DNA of 64,000 nucleotides, taken from NCBI GenBank assembly GCA_905182865.1, contig CAJJCY010000001.1:124001-188000 (forward strand). The letters run 5' to 3'. How positions within the stretch are numbered: position 1 is the stretch's first letter; the number at the start of each line of letters is the position of its first letter. The notes below the pieces were generated by a model. It was not told the origin of the DNA and did no database searches. It saw only the letters and a program-made list of their open reading frames with translations. Positions 56,803 to 64,000 of this stretch are shown here, piece by piece. Position numbers and translations under genes: made by a program. The stretch comes from an uncultured SAR324 cluster bacterium. Its GTDB lineage: Bacteria > SAR324 > NAC60-12.

Positions 56803-58134
56803 TTATTGCTCATGCCGCGCTAAAAAGCGGTCCCGCAAGAGACGTAAACCTATTCCCCAGCGAAGAAAAGGTTGTGGAGGAAGCAGCATTGGTTTTGAGT
56901 TAGTTTGGATCAACGCAATTGAGTCGGTCATGTTTCCGCTGGCAAGGTTGGCAATTTCTGTTCCGAATAAAACGGCCAAACCAATTCCACTTGCATTATA
57001 ACAGCCTGCAGCGTACATACCGTATTCTACTTCTGTAAACACATTCGCGTTATTTGCGCTTATACAAATCGTACCCGACCAGGTGGATTCAAACAAATCA
57101 CCAGCAAGACGCGGAAAACGCCGTTTCAGTCCCTCTAAATGTTTCACTTTACGGGTCTTTAAATCGGTGAATTTCATATTTATTGCCGGCCATGCTTCAA
57201 CAGTGTTACGCATTAAAATCCGTCGATCTTTTGTTAAACGGACAGTGGCTCCCATTGATTGAGCGGATAACACTCCCCATGGAGCCGGCCGGCCAATAGA
57301 TTCATCTTCTTTTTCGGTCAACGGGCGAGTCATGCTGGCAGTTAGCGTGAGGGGAAATGTCCGATTCGATTTTACGCCACAACTGGCCATAAAACTATTC
57401 ACCGTCACAATCAGTTTTTGACAGGTCACCTGCCCCGAGGGCGTATACAATTGGTAGCCTTCAGCATTGCTTCGTTTTCGCCAATTTAAGACCGGAGCAT
57501 TTTCATACAACTCCACTTGTTCCGGTAAATTTTCTACCATACCACGTGCGAGTTTGGCTGGCTGCAGCAATATCCCGCCCTCCGTCCATAAGCCCATGCA
57601 GTAATGAGAACTGCCGAGTCGCTGATGCAGTTCTTCACCTTCAAGAATTTTATGTTTCAGTTCCAGCTCTGACAACAACTTGCTGAAATTCAGCAGTTTT
57701 TTCTCATGGTCCTTAACTGCAGTAGCATGAATTTTTCCATTTTCTTCCAGGTCGCAGTCAATATCCAGTTCAACTACCAGCCGCTGAACTGCTTCCACTC
57801 CGGCATGTTTGATATCATATTTTTTCCGATACTCCTCGAGATTGGATGCAGAATAATGACCTTCATTTAGAATCGAATCCACCAGAAATCCGGAATTCCT
57901 CGCGCTTGAACCTTCGCCTGCGTTTTGGCCTTCTAAAAGAATTATGCGTGACTGAGGATGCAAAATAGACAATTGCCGAGCCGCGGCAAGTCCTGTGTAA
58001 CCGGCACCAAGCACAACCCAATCCGCATGCTGTTCACCGGAAAGAGAAGGACGACTCCGGCGAGGTGGCAGTTGTTTAATCCAACCGCAACTGTTGTCGT
58101 TTTTTGGTTGTGTAGAAATGATCTTAGCCGCCAT
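56803..58134 (-). CDS. FAD-dependent amine/amino-acid oxidase, PuuB-like
   Basis: This 443-residue DAO-family flavoprotein has the dinucleotide motif VVLGAGYTGLAAARQL at about residue 35, LLEGQNAGEGSSARNSGFLVD (FAD contacts, as in gamma-glutamylputrescine oxidase) and a C-terminal YGMYAAGCYNASGIGLAVLFG segment. Such enzymes oxidise a secondary amine to aldehyde plus H2O2. It is the last gene of the minus-strand transporter cluster, so it probably degrades what the ABC system imports, for example an opine or a gamma-glutamylated amine. The sequence does not identify the substrate. Confidence 0.85.
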   Translation of the reverse strand: MAAKIISTQPKNDNSCGWIKQLPPRRSRPSLSGEQHADWVVLGAGYTGLAAARQLSILHPQSRIILLEGQNAGEGSSARNSGFLVDSILNEGHYSASNLEEYRKKYDIKHAGVEAVQRLVVELDIDCDLEENGKIHATAVKDHEKKLLNFSKLLSELELKHKILEGEELHQRLGSSHYCMGLWTEGGILLQPAKLARGMVENLPEQVELYENAPVLNWRKRSNAEGYQLYTPSGQVTCQKLIVTVNSFMASCGVKSNRTFPLTLTASMTRPLTEKEDESIGRPAPWGVLSAQSMGATVRLTKDRRILMRNTVEAWPAINMKFTDLKTRKVKHLEGLKRRFPRLAGDLFESTWSGTICISANNANVFTEVEYGMYAAGCYNASGIGLAVLFGTEIANLASGNMTDSIALIQTNSKPMLLPPQPFLRWGIGLRLLRDRFLARHEQ

Positions 58135-58192
58135 TGTGATTTTGTTTTCTTAGTAAAATGAAAACTCTAATTGATGTATTGCGCAATTCATT

Positions 58193-58885
58193 TCAGGAAA
58201 TTCTTGGCCGCAAATGTGCGTACCAGTGTTTTTCAACCCACTTGAAAAACCAGACAAAACAAAAAGTGCAGCATAGATAGAAGAACCCTGCTGTGATGAA
58301 CGACTCAAAAGGTACAAAATATCGGGCATTCACTATTTTTGCTGCACCAAACAGATCTACAATCGTAATCACTCCCGCAAGAGCACTGCCATGCAGCATA
58401 AAAATCACTTCATTGCCGTAAGCAGGTAAAGCACGCCGGAAGGAACCGGGAAGGATAATGCGGCGGTACATCGTGCTTTTGGACATGCCGCAAGCCTGGG
58501 CTGCTTCGGTTTCGCCAAATGGCGTTTGTTCAATTGCACCCCGTAATATTTCTGCAGTGTACCCCGCAGTATTCAGGGCAAAAGCTGTAATGGCACACCA
58601 ATATGCTTCCTTGAAAAGTATCCAGAGCACGCTTTCACGAACTGCTTCAAACTGGCCCATGCCGTAATAGAGCAAGAACATCTGCACCAATAACGGTGTT
58701 CCACGAAAAAAATAGATATAAGTCTTTGCAGGAAATCTCAATAATGAGGTTTTTGAAACAGCCATCAAGGCTAATGGAACTGCTAATCCAAATCCTGAAA
58801 CCAGGGCGATCACGACCAACTGGATTGTCACCCAAAGTCCATTCAAATAAAGCGGGAGATTGTCAATAATAACATTATAATCCAT
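58193..58885 (-). CDS. Polar amino-acid ABC transporter permease (HisM-like)
   Basis: The 230-residue inner-membrane protein has about five helices. The HisM/GlnP-family segment VRGTPLLVQMFLLYYG appears as FFRGTPLLVQMFLLYYG, and the EAA coupling loop as EAAQACGMSKSTMYRRIILPGSFRRALPAYGNE. It pairs with the permease encoded 3 bases upstream to form the transmembrane channel for basic amino acids or opines. It is closest in layout to the second permease of His/Occ/Noc operons. Confidence 0.9.
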   Translation of the reverse strand: MDYNVIIDNLPLYLNGLWVTIQLVVIALVSGFGLAVPLALMAVSKTSLLRFPAKTYIYFFRGTPLLVQMFLLYYGMGQFEAVRESVLWILFKEAYWCAITAFALNTAGYTAEILRGAIEQTPFGETEAAQACGMSKSTMYRRIILPGSFRRALPAYGNEVIFMLHGSALAGVITIVDLFGAAKIVNARYFVPFESFITAGFFYLCCTFCFVWFFKWVEKHWYAHLRPRIS

Positions 58886-58888
58886 GAT

Positions 58889-59575
58889 TCAAACCTTGCG
58901 TACCCCAACACTGTAACGACGATTTGCCCAACGTAAACCAAGGTCAGATATCCCGGTAATGCTCAAAAACATTAGTGCAACCACCAGGAAAAAAGTAAAA
59001 GGCTGGCGAGTGGCCCCTCCAGCAACACCTGCATTGTACATCATGTCGTGCAATCCAATCACTGAAACGAGAGCAGTCGTTTTGGCCAGAACCATCCAGT
59101 TATTTCCGAATCCTGGCAAAGCGTGGCGCACCATCAGTGGTAATGTAATGCGTAAAAATACTTTCCAGCTTGGCATTCCAAAGGCAAGAGCCGCTTCAAT
59201 TTCTCCATGGGACACAGCCAGTATGCCACCGCGAAAAGTTTCGGTCATGTATGCTCCAAAAATAAAACCTATTGTCAGGGTTCCGGCAACAAAAGGGCTG
59301 ATGTCTATGTAGTCCCAACCCAAAGCGTCTCCTATGTTATTGACCTGGATTTGCCCGCCATAGTAAATAATGGTCATCAGTACCAAATCAGGGATTCCGC
59401 GGATCAGAGTGGTATAAACAGTTGCGATGCTTCGGGCTATCCTGGATTTGGAGAGCTTGGCTATAGCTCCAAATAAACCAAGAATGACAGCAATTAAAAG
59501 GGAAAGTAAGGCGACTTCTATGGTTAGCGTCATTCCTTCAAGAATCATCGGGAAATAGCCATGTAAATCAAACAT
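58889..59575 (-). CDS. Polar amino-acid ABC transporter permease (HisQ-like)
   Basis: The 228-residue protein is the first of the two permeases: LIRGIPDLVLMTIIYYGGQ is the HisQ-type opening, and EAALAFGMPSWKVFLRITLPLMVRHALPGFGNNW is the EAA loop that contacts the ATPase. TALVSVIGLHDMM is typical of lysine/arginine/ornithine/histidine and octopine systems. The gap of 3 bases to the second permease shows tight coupling. It is preceded by the binding-protein gene with a 130-base gap. Confidence 0.9.
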   Translation of the reverse strand: MFDLHGYFPMILEGMTLTIEVALLSLLIAVILGLFGAIAKLSKSRIARSIATVYTTLIRGIPDLVLMTIIYYGGQIQVNNIGDALGWDYIDISPFVAGTLTIGFIFGAYMTETFRGGILAVSHGEIEAALAFGMPSWKVFLRITLPLMVRHALPGFGNNWMVLAKTTALVSVIGLHDMMYNAGVAGGATRQPFTFFLVVALMFLSITGISDLGLRWANRRYSVGVRKV

Positions 59576-59705
59576 TCCTGAATTGTGTTAGGGAAAAATG
59601 GGGAAGGCCACGGAATCCTCAAATTCCGTGGCAAAATAAGAGAAAGATTCTAACTTTTTAGAGGCATCCACTGAGTATTATGGTAAACCTCAACCAAGAT
59701 AAATC

Positions 59706-60476
59706 TTAGTAAACGTCAAAGGCAAAATATTTGCCGTTAATCATATGATAAACACCATTAGAGCGAATGACCTTAATGGCTAAACTGAAAAGTTTAGCTA
59801 ATTCACCATCACTCTTGCGCACTGCGATACCGGCACCAACACCAAAATATTTTGGATCAGAATAGCCAGGCCCTACAAACTCCCAACCTTTGCCTTGATC
59901 GGTTTTTAGGAAGCCAGCCTCCATCGCAATTGAATCTGCAAGTAGCAGGTCAACGCGTCCTGAAATCGCGTCGAGATAGGCTTCGTCCTGAGTCCCGTAA
60001 CGCTTGATTTCAACGCTGTCACCAAACTCTCCGGTAATGAAGTTGTCATGAATAGTCGCTCGCTGAACGCCAACGGTTTTGCCTTTCAAACCGGCCTTGG
60101 AAATCGCGATTCCAGAGCCTTTTTTGCGTGCAAACTTAGCGGGAGTGTTGTAATACTTGTCCGAGAAAGCGACTTTCTTTTTACGCTCTTCTGTGATCGA
60201 CATTGATGCTATGATCGCATCATATTTGCGGGCCATCAAAGCCGGAATGATGCCGTCCCAGTCCTGAGGAATTAGAACACATTCAGCACCAATTTCCTCG
60301 CATAGTGCCATAGCGATATCAATGTCAAATCCTTTCAGTGTCCCATCCTTCTCGACCGAGCTAAACGGAGGGTAAGCACCCTCAACACCAATACGAATTT
60401 TATTCCATTCATTTGCGAAAACATTTGTTCCCAGCATCATCATGGCCACTACGGCCACTGTAATTAACTTTTTCAT
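59706..60476 (-). CDS. Periplasmic binding protein, basic amino acid/opine type
   Basis: The 256-residue solute-binding protein has a Sec signal ending NVFA. The mature start WNKIRIGVEGAYPPFSSVEKDGTLKGFDIDIAMALCEEIGAEC is the LAO/HisJ/OccT pattern. The ligand-site motif DAIIASMSITEERKKKVAFSDKYY and the hinge/second lobe AISGRVDLLLADS are present. It should capture lysine, arginine, ornithine, histidine or an opine in the periplasm for the adjacent permeases. The order ATPase, binding protein, permeases, oxidase resembles octopine/nopaline uptake operons. Confidence 0.92.
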   Translation of the reverse strand: MKKLITVAVVAMMMLGTNVFANEWNKIRIGVEGAYPPFSSVEKDGTLKGFDIDIAMALCEEIGAECVLIPQDWDGIIPALMARKYDAIIASMSITEERKKKVAFSDKYYNTPAKFARKKGSGIAISKAGLKGKTVGVQRATIHDNFITGEFGDSVEIKRYGTQDEAYLDAISGRVDLLLADSIAMEAGFLKTDQGKGWEFVGPGYSDPKYFGVGAGIAVRKSDGELAKLFSLAIKVIRSNGVYHMINGKYFAFDVY

Positions 60477-60560
60477 AAGTCACTCCATTTAGAAATGATT
60501 AACAATTTGCTGGAAAAACTTATTATAAATTTTTCCAGATTAAGCCTGAATGGCCTAATA

Positions 60561-61340
60561 TTACTGCTCGACATATTTTGAAACAAACTGTCGAAACCGT
60601 TCTGAGGAAGGGTTATTAAACACTTCCCCTGGCGGACCGTCTTCTTCGATGCTGCCTTCATGCAGAAAGACCACTCTAGATGAGACATCCCTGGCGAAAT
60701 CCATTTCGTGCGTTACCACAATCATTGTCCGCCCCTCTTCTGCAAGCTGACGTATCACGCGCAAAACCTCCCCCACAAGTTCCGGATCAAGAGCAGAAGT
60801 CGGTTCGTCAAAAAGAAGCATGTCCGGCTCCATAGCAAGCGCTCTTGCAATTGCAACCCGCTGCTGCTGGCCTCCTGAAAGATGTGCCGGATGATAGTTC
60901 ATTCGGTCGTGAATTCCGACCTTATGCAACAATTCTTCAGCTCGCTCAATGGCTTCAATTTTGTCCATTTTGAGGACATGTACAGGTGCTTCGATTACAT
61001 TTTCTAAAACCGTCATGTGAGACCAAAGATTGAACTGCTGAAAAACCATACCCAGCCGAGTACGAATACGTTCGACCTGTTTTAGATCTTCCGGGACAGT
61101 GACACCATAGCGGTCTTGTTTCATGCGAATCAATTCACCACGCACAAAGATTTTCCCGCTTGTTGGAATTTCCAGCAAATTTATGCAGCGTAGAAAAGTG
61201 CTTTTTCCAGAACCGCTGGCACCAACCATTGCAATCACGTCACCTTCACTAGCTTCCAGCGAAATGCCTTTGAGAACTTCTTCACTACCAAAATACTTAT
61301 GCAGTTCTTCCACCACCAGTGCAGTATTGCGGTTATCCAA
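60561..61340 (-). CDS. Polar amino-acid ABC transporter ATPase (HisP-like)
   Basis: The 259-residue ATPase has Walker A GASGSGKST (about residue 38), Q-loop VFQQFNLWSHMTV, signature LSGGQQQRVAIARAL, Walker B LLFDEPTSALDPE and switch His in VVTHEMDFA. The insertion GELIRMKQDRYGVTVPEDLKQVERIRTRLG is typical of HisP. It powers the adjacent importer from the cytoplasmic face. The first 15 residues contain the start chosen from ATG at 61340. It is transcribed first of the transporter genes. Confidence 0.94.
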   Translation of the reverse strand: MDNRNTALVVEELHKYFGSEEVLKGISLEASEGDVIAMVGASGSGKSTFLRCINLLEIPTSGKIFVRGELIRMKQDRYGVTVPEDLKQVERIRTRLGMVFQQFNLWSHMTVLENVIEAPVHVLKMDKIEAIERAEELLHKVGIHDRMNYHPAHLSGGQQQRVAIARALAMEPDMLLFDEPTSALDPELVGEVLRVIRQLAEEGRTMIVVTHEMDFARDVSSRVVFLHEGSIEEDGPPGEVFNNPSSERFRQFVSKYVEQ

Positions 61341-61518
61341 TTTCTCCTTTGGGGTTAAAGAATTAAAATTGTCCCAAACGGAACAATTTTCGTATTATGC
61401 CCGGGCTTCCGTAAAAATCAAAGAAGTTCTCACAAACTGACGATTCACGCTAACTCTCGGTAAAATAAATGTCAAGAAAAATTATTAATCAAAGAAGCAT
61501 GTGACTTAACAGTCCTGT

Positions 61519-61764
61519 TCAGTCTATTCCCGCAAGTTGTACAAGTGTAATCGGTCTTATGGGAGAGCGAACCCTAAAATACCCAATCTCTTCTGGAGAA
61601 ACTTTTTTTTCATCTGCAATTATATCAGAGACGGTAAGACCAGACATTCTGGCCTGACAATAACCCATACCACAACGTGTCATAGACTTGAGGCTGTCTG
61701 GATCTTTGATTCCCATCCGCACTGTTTCTCGAATTTCACTCACTTTCACTTCTTCACGGTGACA
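61519..61764 (-). pseudogene. Decayed BFD-like [2Fe-2S] domain fragment
   Basis: The reading ACHREEVKVSEIRETV...SLKSMTRCGMGYCQARMSGLTVSDIIA matches the C-terminal BFD-like [2Fe-2S] domain of opine/amine dehydrogenase alpha subunits or its stand-alone form, usually CxCEEVT...TRCGMGxCQG. Here the first pair reads C-H-R, so one of four cluster Cys is lost. An in-frame stop lies at 61801-61803, about 13 codons upstream of the first Cys, and no ATG precedes the domain. The 249 bases between this and the amidohydrolase gene hold only broken readings. It is probably a remnant of an oxidase subunit that once partnered the FAD oxidase. Confidence 0.6.
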
Positions 61765-61998
61765 AGCATTTTCAAATAGCTGCTGCTCTGCCAGGTTCGT
61801 TCAGTTCCGCGAAATTCTGCAAGCTGAAGTACTTGTTTTTGAATCGAATCGGCATCGGCTTGTCAGTTCGCAAAACCAGATGTCTTCCGGAGTTCAGGAA
61901 ACTTCAAGTGTTTCAAGTCAATCCACAGACAGTAACAGATTCAGAAATTTGAGTAAGTAAAAACGGTTGGTAAAAGTTCATCATCATCCTTTTTAAAT

Positions 61999-63225
61999 TT
62001 AGTGGTTTGCGCTTGCAAGAATTGAATTTAGCAAAACATCTGCTCCTGCAGCTACTTGTTCAGGCGTGGTGTTTTCGGCTTCATCGTGGCTGAGTCCTCC
62101 TTCGCATGGAATAAATATCATCCCTGTAGGGGCAATGTGGCTCATCTGACAGGCATCGTGACCTGCTCCGGAAACGATATCGCAATGACTGTATCCAAGA
62201 GATTCTGCAGCATTCCTGACTTTTGTAACACACTCTTCATGAAAATTGATGGTTGGGGCTTCCCAGATAATTGAGAACTCATTCTCAAGTCCTTCTTCTG
62301 AGCAAATAGAGTTGACTAAATTTTTCAGATCCAGATTTATGTTTGCGAGGATTTCTTCGTTAGGATGCCTGGTATCAACTGTGAAAAAGACCTGTCCGGG
62401 AATAGAGTTGATCGATGCAGGTTTAGTCTCCAATCGTCCGACTGTACCTACTGCTCCTGGCTGCTTCAGCACAATTTCACGTAGTCCCGTTATGATTCGG
62501 GAAGCGCCCATGATGGGATCTTTGCGCAAATGCATCGGCGTGGTCCCAGCGTGGGAACCTTGTCCATGCAGAGTAATGTGTGTCCAGTAAGTCCCCTGAC
62601 CGCCAGTGACCACACCAATTTTTGTGTTCTCTGCCTCCAGTATTGGCCCCTGCTCGATATGCAGTTCATAATAAGCCCGGATCGGAAAACTCTTACAGGG
62701 TGTATCACCCAACTGTTTTGTTCGTCGTAACTCCTCCTCAACTGTAAAGCCGTCAGGATCCAGATGAGTGTAGATTTCGGACTGATCAAAAATTCCTGAA
62801 AAAACACCTGAGCCCATCATTGCCGGATAGAAACGCGCTCCCTCTTCGTTGGTCCAGACTACGATTTCGACTGAAGATTCAGTTTCAATTCGATGATCGT
62901 TCAGGGAGCGGACAACTTCAAGTCCACCTAAAACTCCAAGAATTCCGTCAAATCTTCCTCCGGATGGCTGAGTGTCAAGATGACTTCCGGCCAATACCGG
63001 GGGAGCTTCCGGATTTTTACCATTCCTGCGGGCGAATAGATTTCCCATTGTGTCCAGGCGAAAAGTACAGCCTGCCTCATCTGCCCACTTCCGGAAGAGG
63101 TTACGTCCCTCGATGTCAGCGTCTGTTAGTGCAAGTCGGCGGCTCCCACCACGTTCTCCGGGGCCGATTGTTGCCATTTCCATCAGCGAGTCCCATAGGC
63201 GCTCTCCGTTTGTTTTTAAAATCAT
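61999..63225 (-). CDS. Zn-dependent amidohydrolase (N-carbamoyl-amino-acid hydrolase family)
   Basis: The 408-residue M20-type metallo-amidohydrolase has metal ligands His in GSHLDTQPSGGRFDG, Asp in the same block, Glu in TNEEGARF, His in YELHIEQGPILE and the terminal His in GLSHDEAENT. The dimerisation lid GQGSHAGTTPM and the C-terminal GAGHDACQMSHIAPTGMIFIPC are typical of hydantoinase/carbamoylase and allantoate amidohydrolase proteins. It splits a carbamoyl or amide from an amino-acid derivative. It heads the minus-strand uptake cluster, which fits breakdown of an imported N-substituted amino acid. Confidence 0.88.
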   Translation of the reverse strand: MILKTNGERLWDSLMEMATIGPGERGGSRRLALTDADIEGRNLFRKWADEAGCTFRLDTMGNLFARRNGKNPEAPPVLAGSHLDTQPSGGRFDGILGVLGGLEVVRSLNDHRIETESSVEIVVWTNEEGARFYPAMMGSGVFSGIFDQSEIYTHLDPDGFTVEEELRRTKQLGDTPCKSFPIRAYYELHIEQGPILEAENTKIGVVTGGQGTYWTHITLHGQGSHAGTTPMHLRKDPIMGASRIITGLREIVLKQPGAVGTVGRLETKPASINSIPGQVFFTVDTRHPNEEILANINLDLKNLVNSICSEEGLENEFSIIWEAPTINFHEECVTKVRNAAESLGYSHCDIVSGAGHDACQMSHIAPTGMIFIPCEGGLSHDEAENTTPEQVAAGADVLLNSILASANH

Positions 63226-63361
63226 TGCTTCCCGAAAAAAAGATTAACTATTCAGACCAGCTATCTGACTGTGAAGAACTTAATGGCTCGACCTGAGTGC
63301 AACAATAAGGTGTCCATATAGGGGTCTATAAGCCCTAACACTAGATATTAATCTACATTAC

Positions 63362-63385
63362 TCAATGCTATTATAATAGCATTGA
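63362..63385. promoter_or_regulatory. Perfect 24-bp palindrome
   Basis: TCAATGCTATTA followed by its exact reverse complement TAATAGCATTGA. It lies in an A+T-rich stretch (63300-63445) full of TATAATA-like repeats, about 180 bases before the FAD-linked oxidase start and 60 bases from the tRNA half. It could be an operator or an integrase-accessory site. No T run follows. Confidence 0.7.
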
Positions 63386-63445
63386 TAATACTATAGATAA
63401 TACTAATTGAAAGTAATAAATAGTAGTCTATAATAATCTTGACTA

Positions 63446-63492
63446 TCTGACTTCTAATCAGTAAGTTACAGGTTCAAGTCCTGTCTGGTACG
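63446..63492 (+). tRNA. 3' half of a tRNA-Arg(UCU), 5' half missing
   Basis: The anticodon arm TCTGA-CTTCTAA-TCAGT (63446-63462; 4 of 5 stem pairs) has anticodon TCT at 63453-63455. A 5-base variable region is followed by a perfect T arm ACAGG-TTCAAGT-CCTGT (63468-63484) and a 3' acceptor strand CTGGTAC with discriminator G. The expected 5' acceptor GTACCAG and D arm are absent upstream. The 3' halves of tRNA genes are the standard crossover sites of tyrosine integrases, so this fits an attachment-site remnant; an assembly break is the alternative. Confidence 0.65.
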
Positions 63493-63546
63493 AGACAAAA
63501 TCAGTTACTTACTAAGAACAACCTGTACACCTGGCTTATCTCATTC

Positions 63547-64000
63547 ATGATCACCACTTCCACTCAAGACTCCTCACTGGCCAAACGCCTGCAGCGGGAA
63601 ACTACCGCTGAAGTGCTGTTTGACGAGTTTTCGCGGGGGCTTTACAGCACCGATGCTTCAATCTATCAAATCAAACCGCTGGGCGTGGTGGTGCCAAAAA
63701 CCGAGGAGGACGTACTGGCGACCATCAGCATCGCTAACGACACAGGCGTTTCGGTGACGATGCGGGGCGGCGGCACCTCGCAATGTGGGCAAACGGTTGG
63801 GGACGGAATCATCATCGATGTCAGCAAACACCTCAACCGCCTCATTTCGGTGGATCCGGAAAAACGGGTGGTGGTGGTGCAGCCCGGAATTGTCCTCGAC
63901 CAACTCAATGCTCTGCTCAAGCCGCACAGCTTGTTCTTTCCCGTTGATGTCTCAACAAGCAGCCGGGCGACAATTGGCGGCATGACGGCTAACAACAGTT
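63547..64000 (+). CDS. FAD-linked oxidase, GlcD/YdiJ-like (N-terminal part)
   Basis: The frame is open from the ATG to the window edge, 151 residues. After a short helical start (LQRETTAEVLFDEFSRGLYSTDASIYQIKPLGVVVPKTEEDVLATI) comes the FAD-binding PCMH fold: RGGGTSQCGQTVGDGIIIDVSKHLNRLISVD, VVVQPGIVLDQLNALLKPHSLFFPVDVST and ATIGGMTANNS. This is the FAD domain of glycolate/D-lactate/D-2-hydroxyglutarate dehydrogenases; the start pattern is that of large YdiJ-type proteins with a C-terminal Fe-S part, which would lie outside. The DNA is visibly G+C-richer than the rest of the window, and it follows the tRNA half, both signs of transfer. Confidence 0.85.
   Translation, partial: MITTSTQDSSLAKRLQRETTAEVLFDEFSRGLYSTDASIYQIKPLGVVVPKTEEDVLATISIANDTGVSVTMRGGGTSQCGQTVGDGIIIDVSKHLNRLISVDPEKRVVVVQPGIVLDQLNALLKPHSLFFPVDVSTSSRATIGGMTANNS

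Noticed and set aside
61804..61998. Coding continuation upstream of the [2Fe-2S] fragment
   Set aside because: All minus-strand frames are broken by stops and show no match to an oxidase subunit.
63410..63495. A complete tRNA gene
   Set aside because: No 5' acceptor strand complementary to CTGGTAC and no D arm can be found upstream, so only the 3' half is reported.

Overview
The window reads as chromosomal DNA of a Gram-negative, moderately A+T-rich bacterium. The envelope genes (LolA, an LptF/LptG-type permease, SecDF-YajC, several lipoproteins, a beta-barrel-like protein) show two membranes. NtrC-type regulation, multihaem cytochrome, cobalamin genes and 4-hydroxybenzoyl-CoA-reductase-like genes fit a deltaproteobacterium-like lineage such as SAR324; this placement is inference, because no rRNA is present.

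Layout. 1-7.9 kb: end of an FAD oxidoreductase, tldD, an aryl-CoA ligase, and a three-subunit molybdenum hydroxylase (order C-A-B, with a lipoprotein gene inserted) resembling 4-hydroxybenzoyl-CoA reductase. 7.9-20.3 kb: HAD phosphatase, IHF-like protein, acetoacetyl-CoA synthetase, ABC-F ATPase, an exported TPR-CHAT (caspase-like) protein followed at once by an isoaspartyl peptidase/asparaginase. 20.5-35.2 kb: secA, valS, a Gfo/Idh/MocA dehydrogenase, lptF-like, lolA, an APC transporter fused to PTS-IIA and TrkA-C domains, and a close-packed run rph-lgt-cobD-cobU-aroB. 35.2-45.2 kb: YqgE, a possible DciA-like protein, RsgA, a sigma54 response regulator, acyl-CoA-binding protein, gatA, serS, RNase HI, AcuI-like reductase. 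45.2-52.3 kb: TrpB2, then a run of exported proteins (barrel, two lipoproteins, a tetrahaem metallophosphatase-like protein). 52.3-56.2 kb, minus strand: yajC-secD-secF-tyrA. 56.2-63.2 kb: hairpin-rich spacer, then a minus-strand polar amino-acid/opine uptake and catabolism cluster (amidohydrolase, decayed [2Fe-2S] fragment, ABC ATPase, binding protein, two permeases, FAD oxidase). 63.3-64 kb: a perfect 24-bp palindrome, the 3' half of a tRNA-Arg(UCU), and a G+C-richer FAD-linked oxidase that leaves the window.

Two quality signals run through the sequence. (1) At least nine genes carry 1-2-base indels, most of them in short homopolymers and most repairable to a normal protein by one base; this looks like draft-sequence error. 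(2) In three housekeeping genes a short internal stretch is replaced by unrelated sequence: a phosphofructokinase piece in secA, an enoyl-CoA-hydratase start in valS, and an unidentified 28-base piece in aroB. In secA and valS the joins fall in short sequences shared by both genes. These are the strangest features of the window; assembly or amplification chimeras are the first explanation to exclude.
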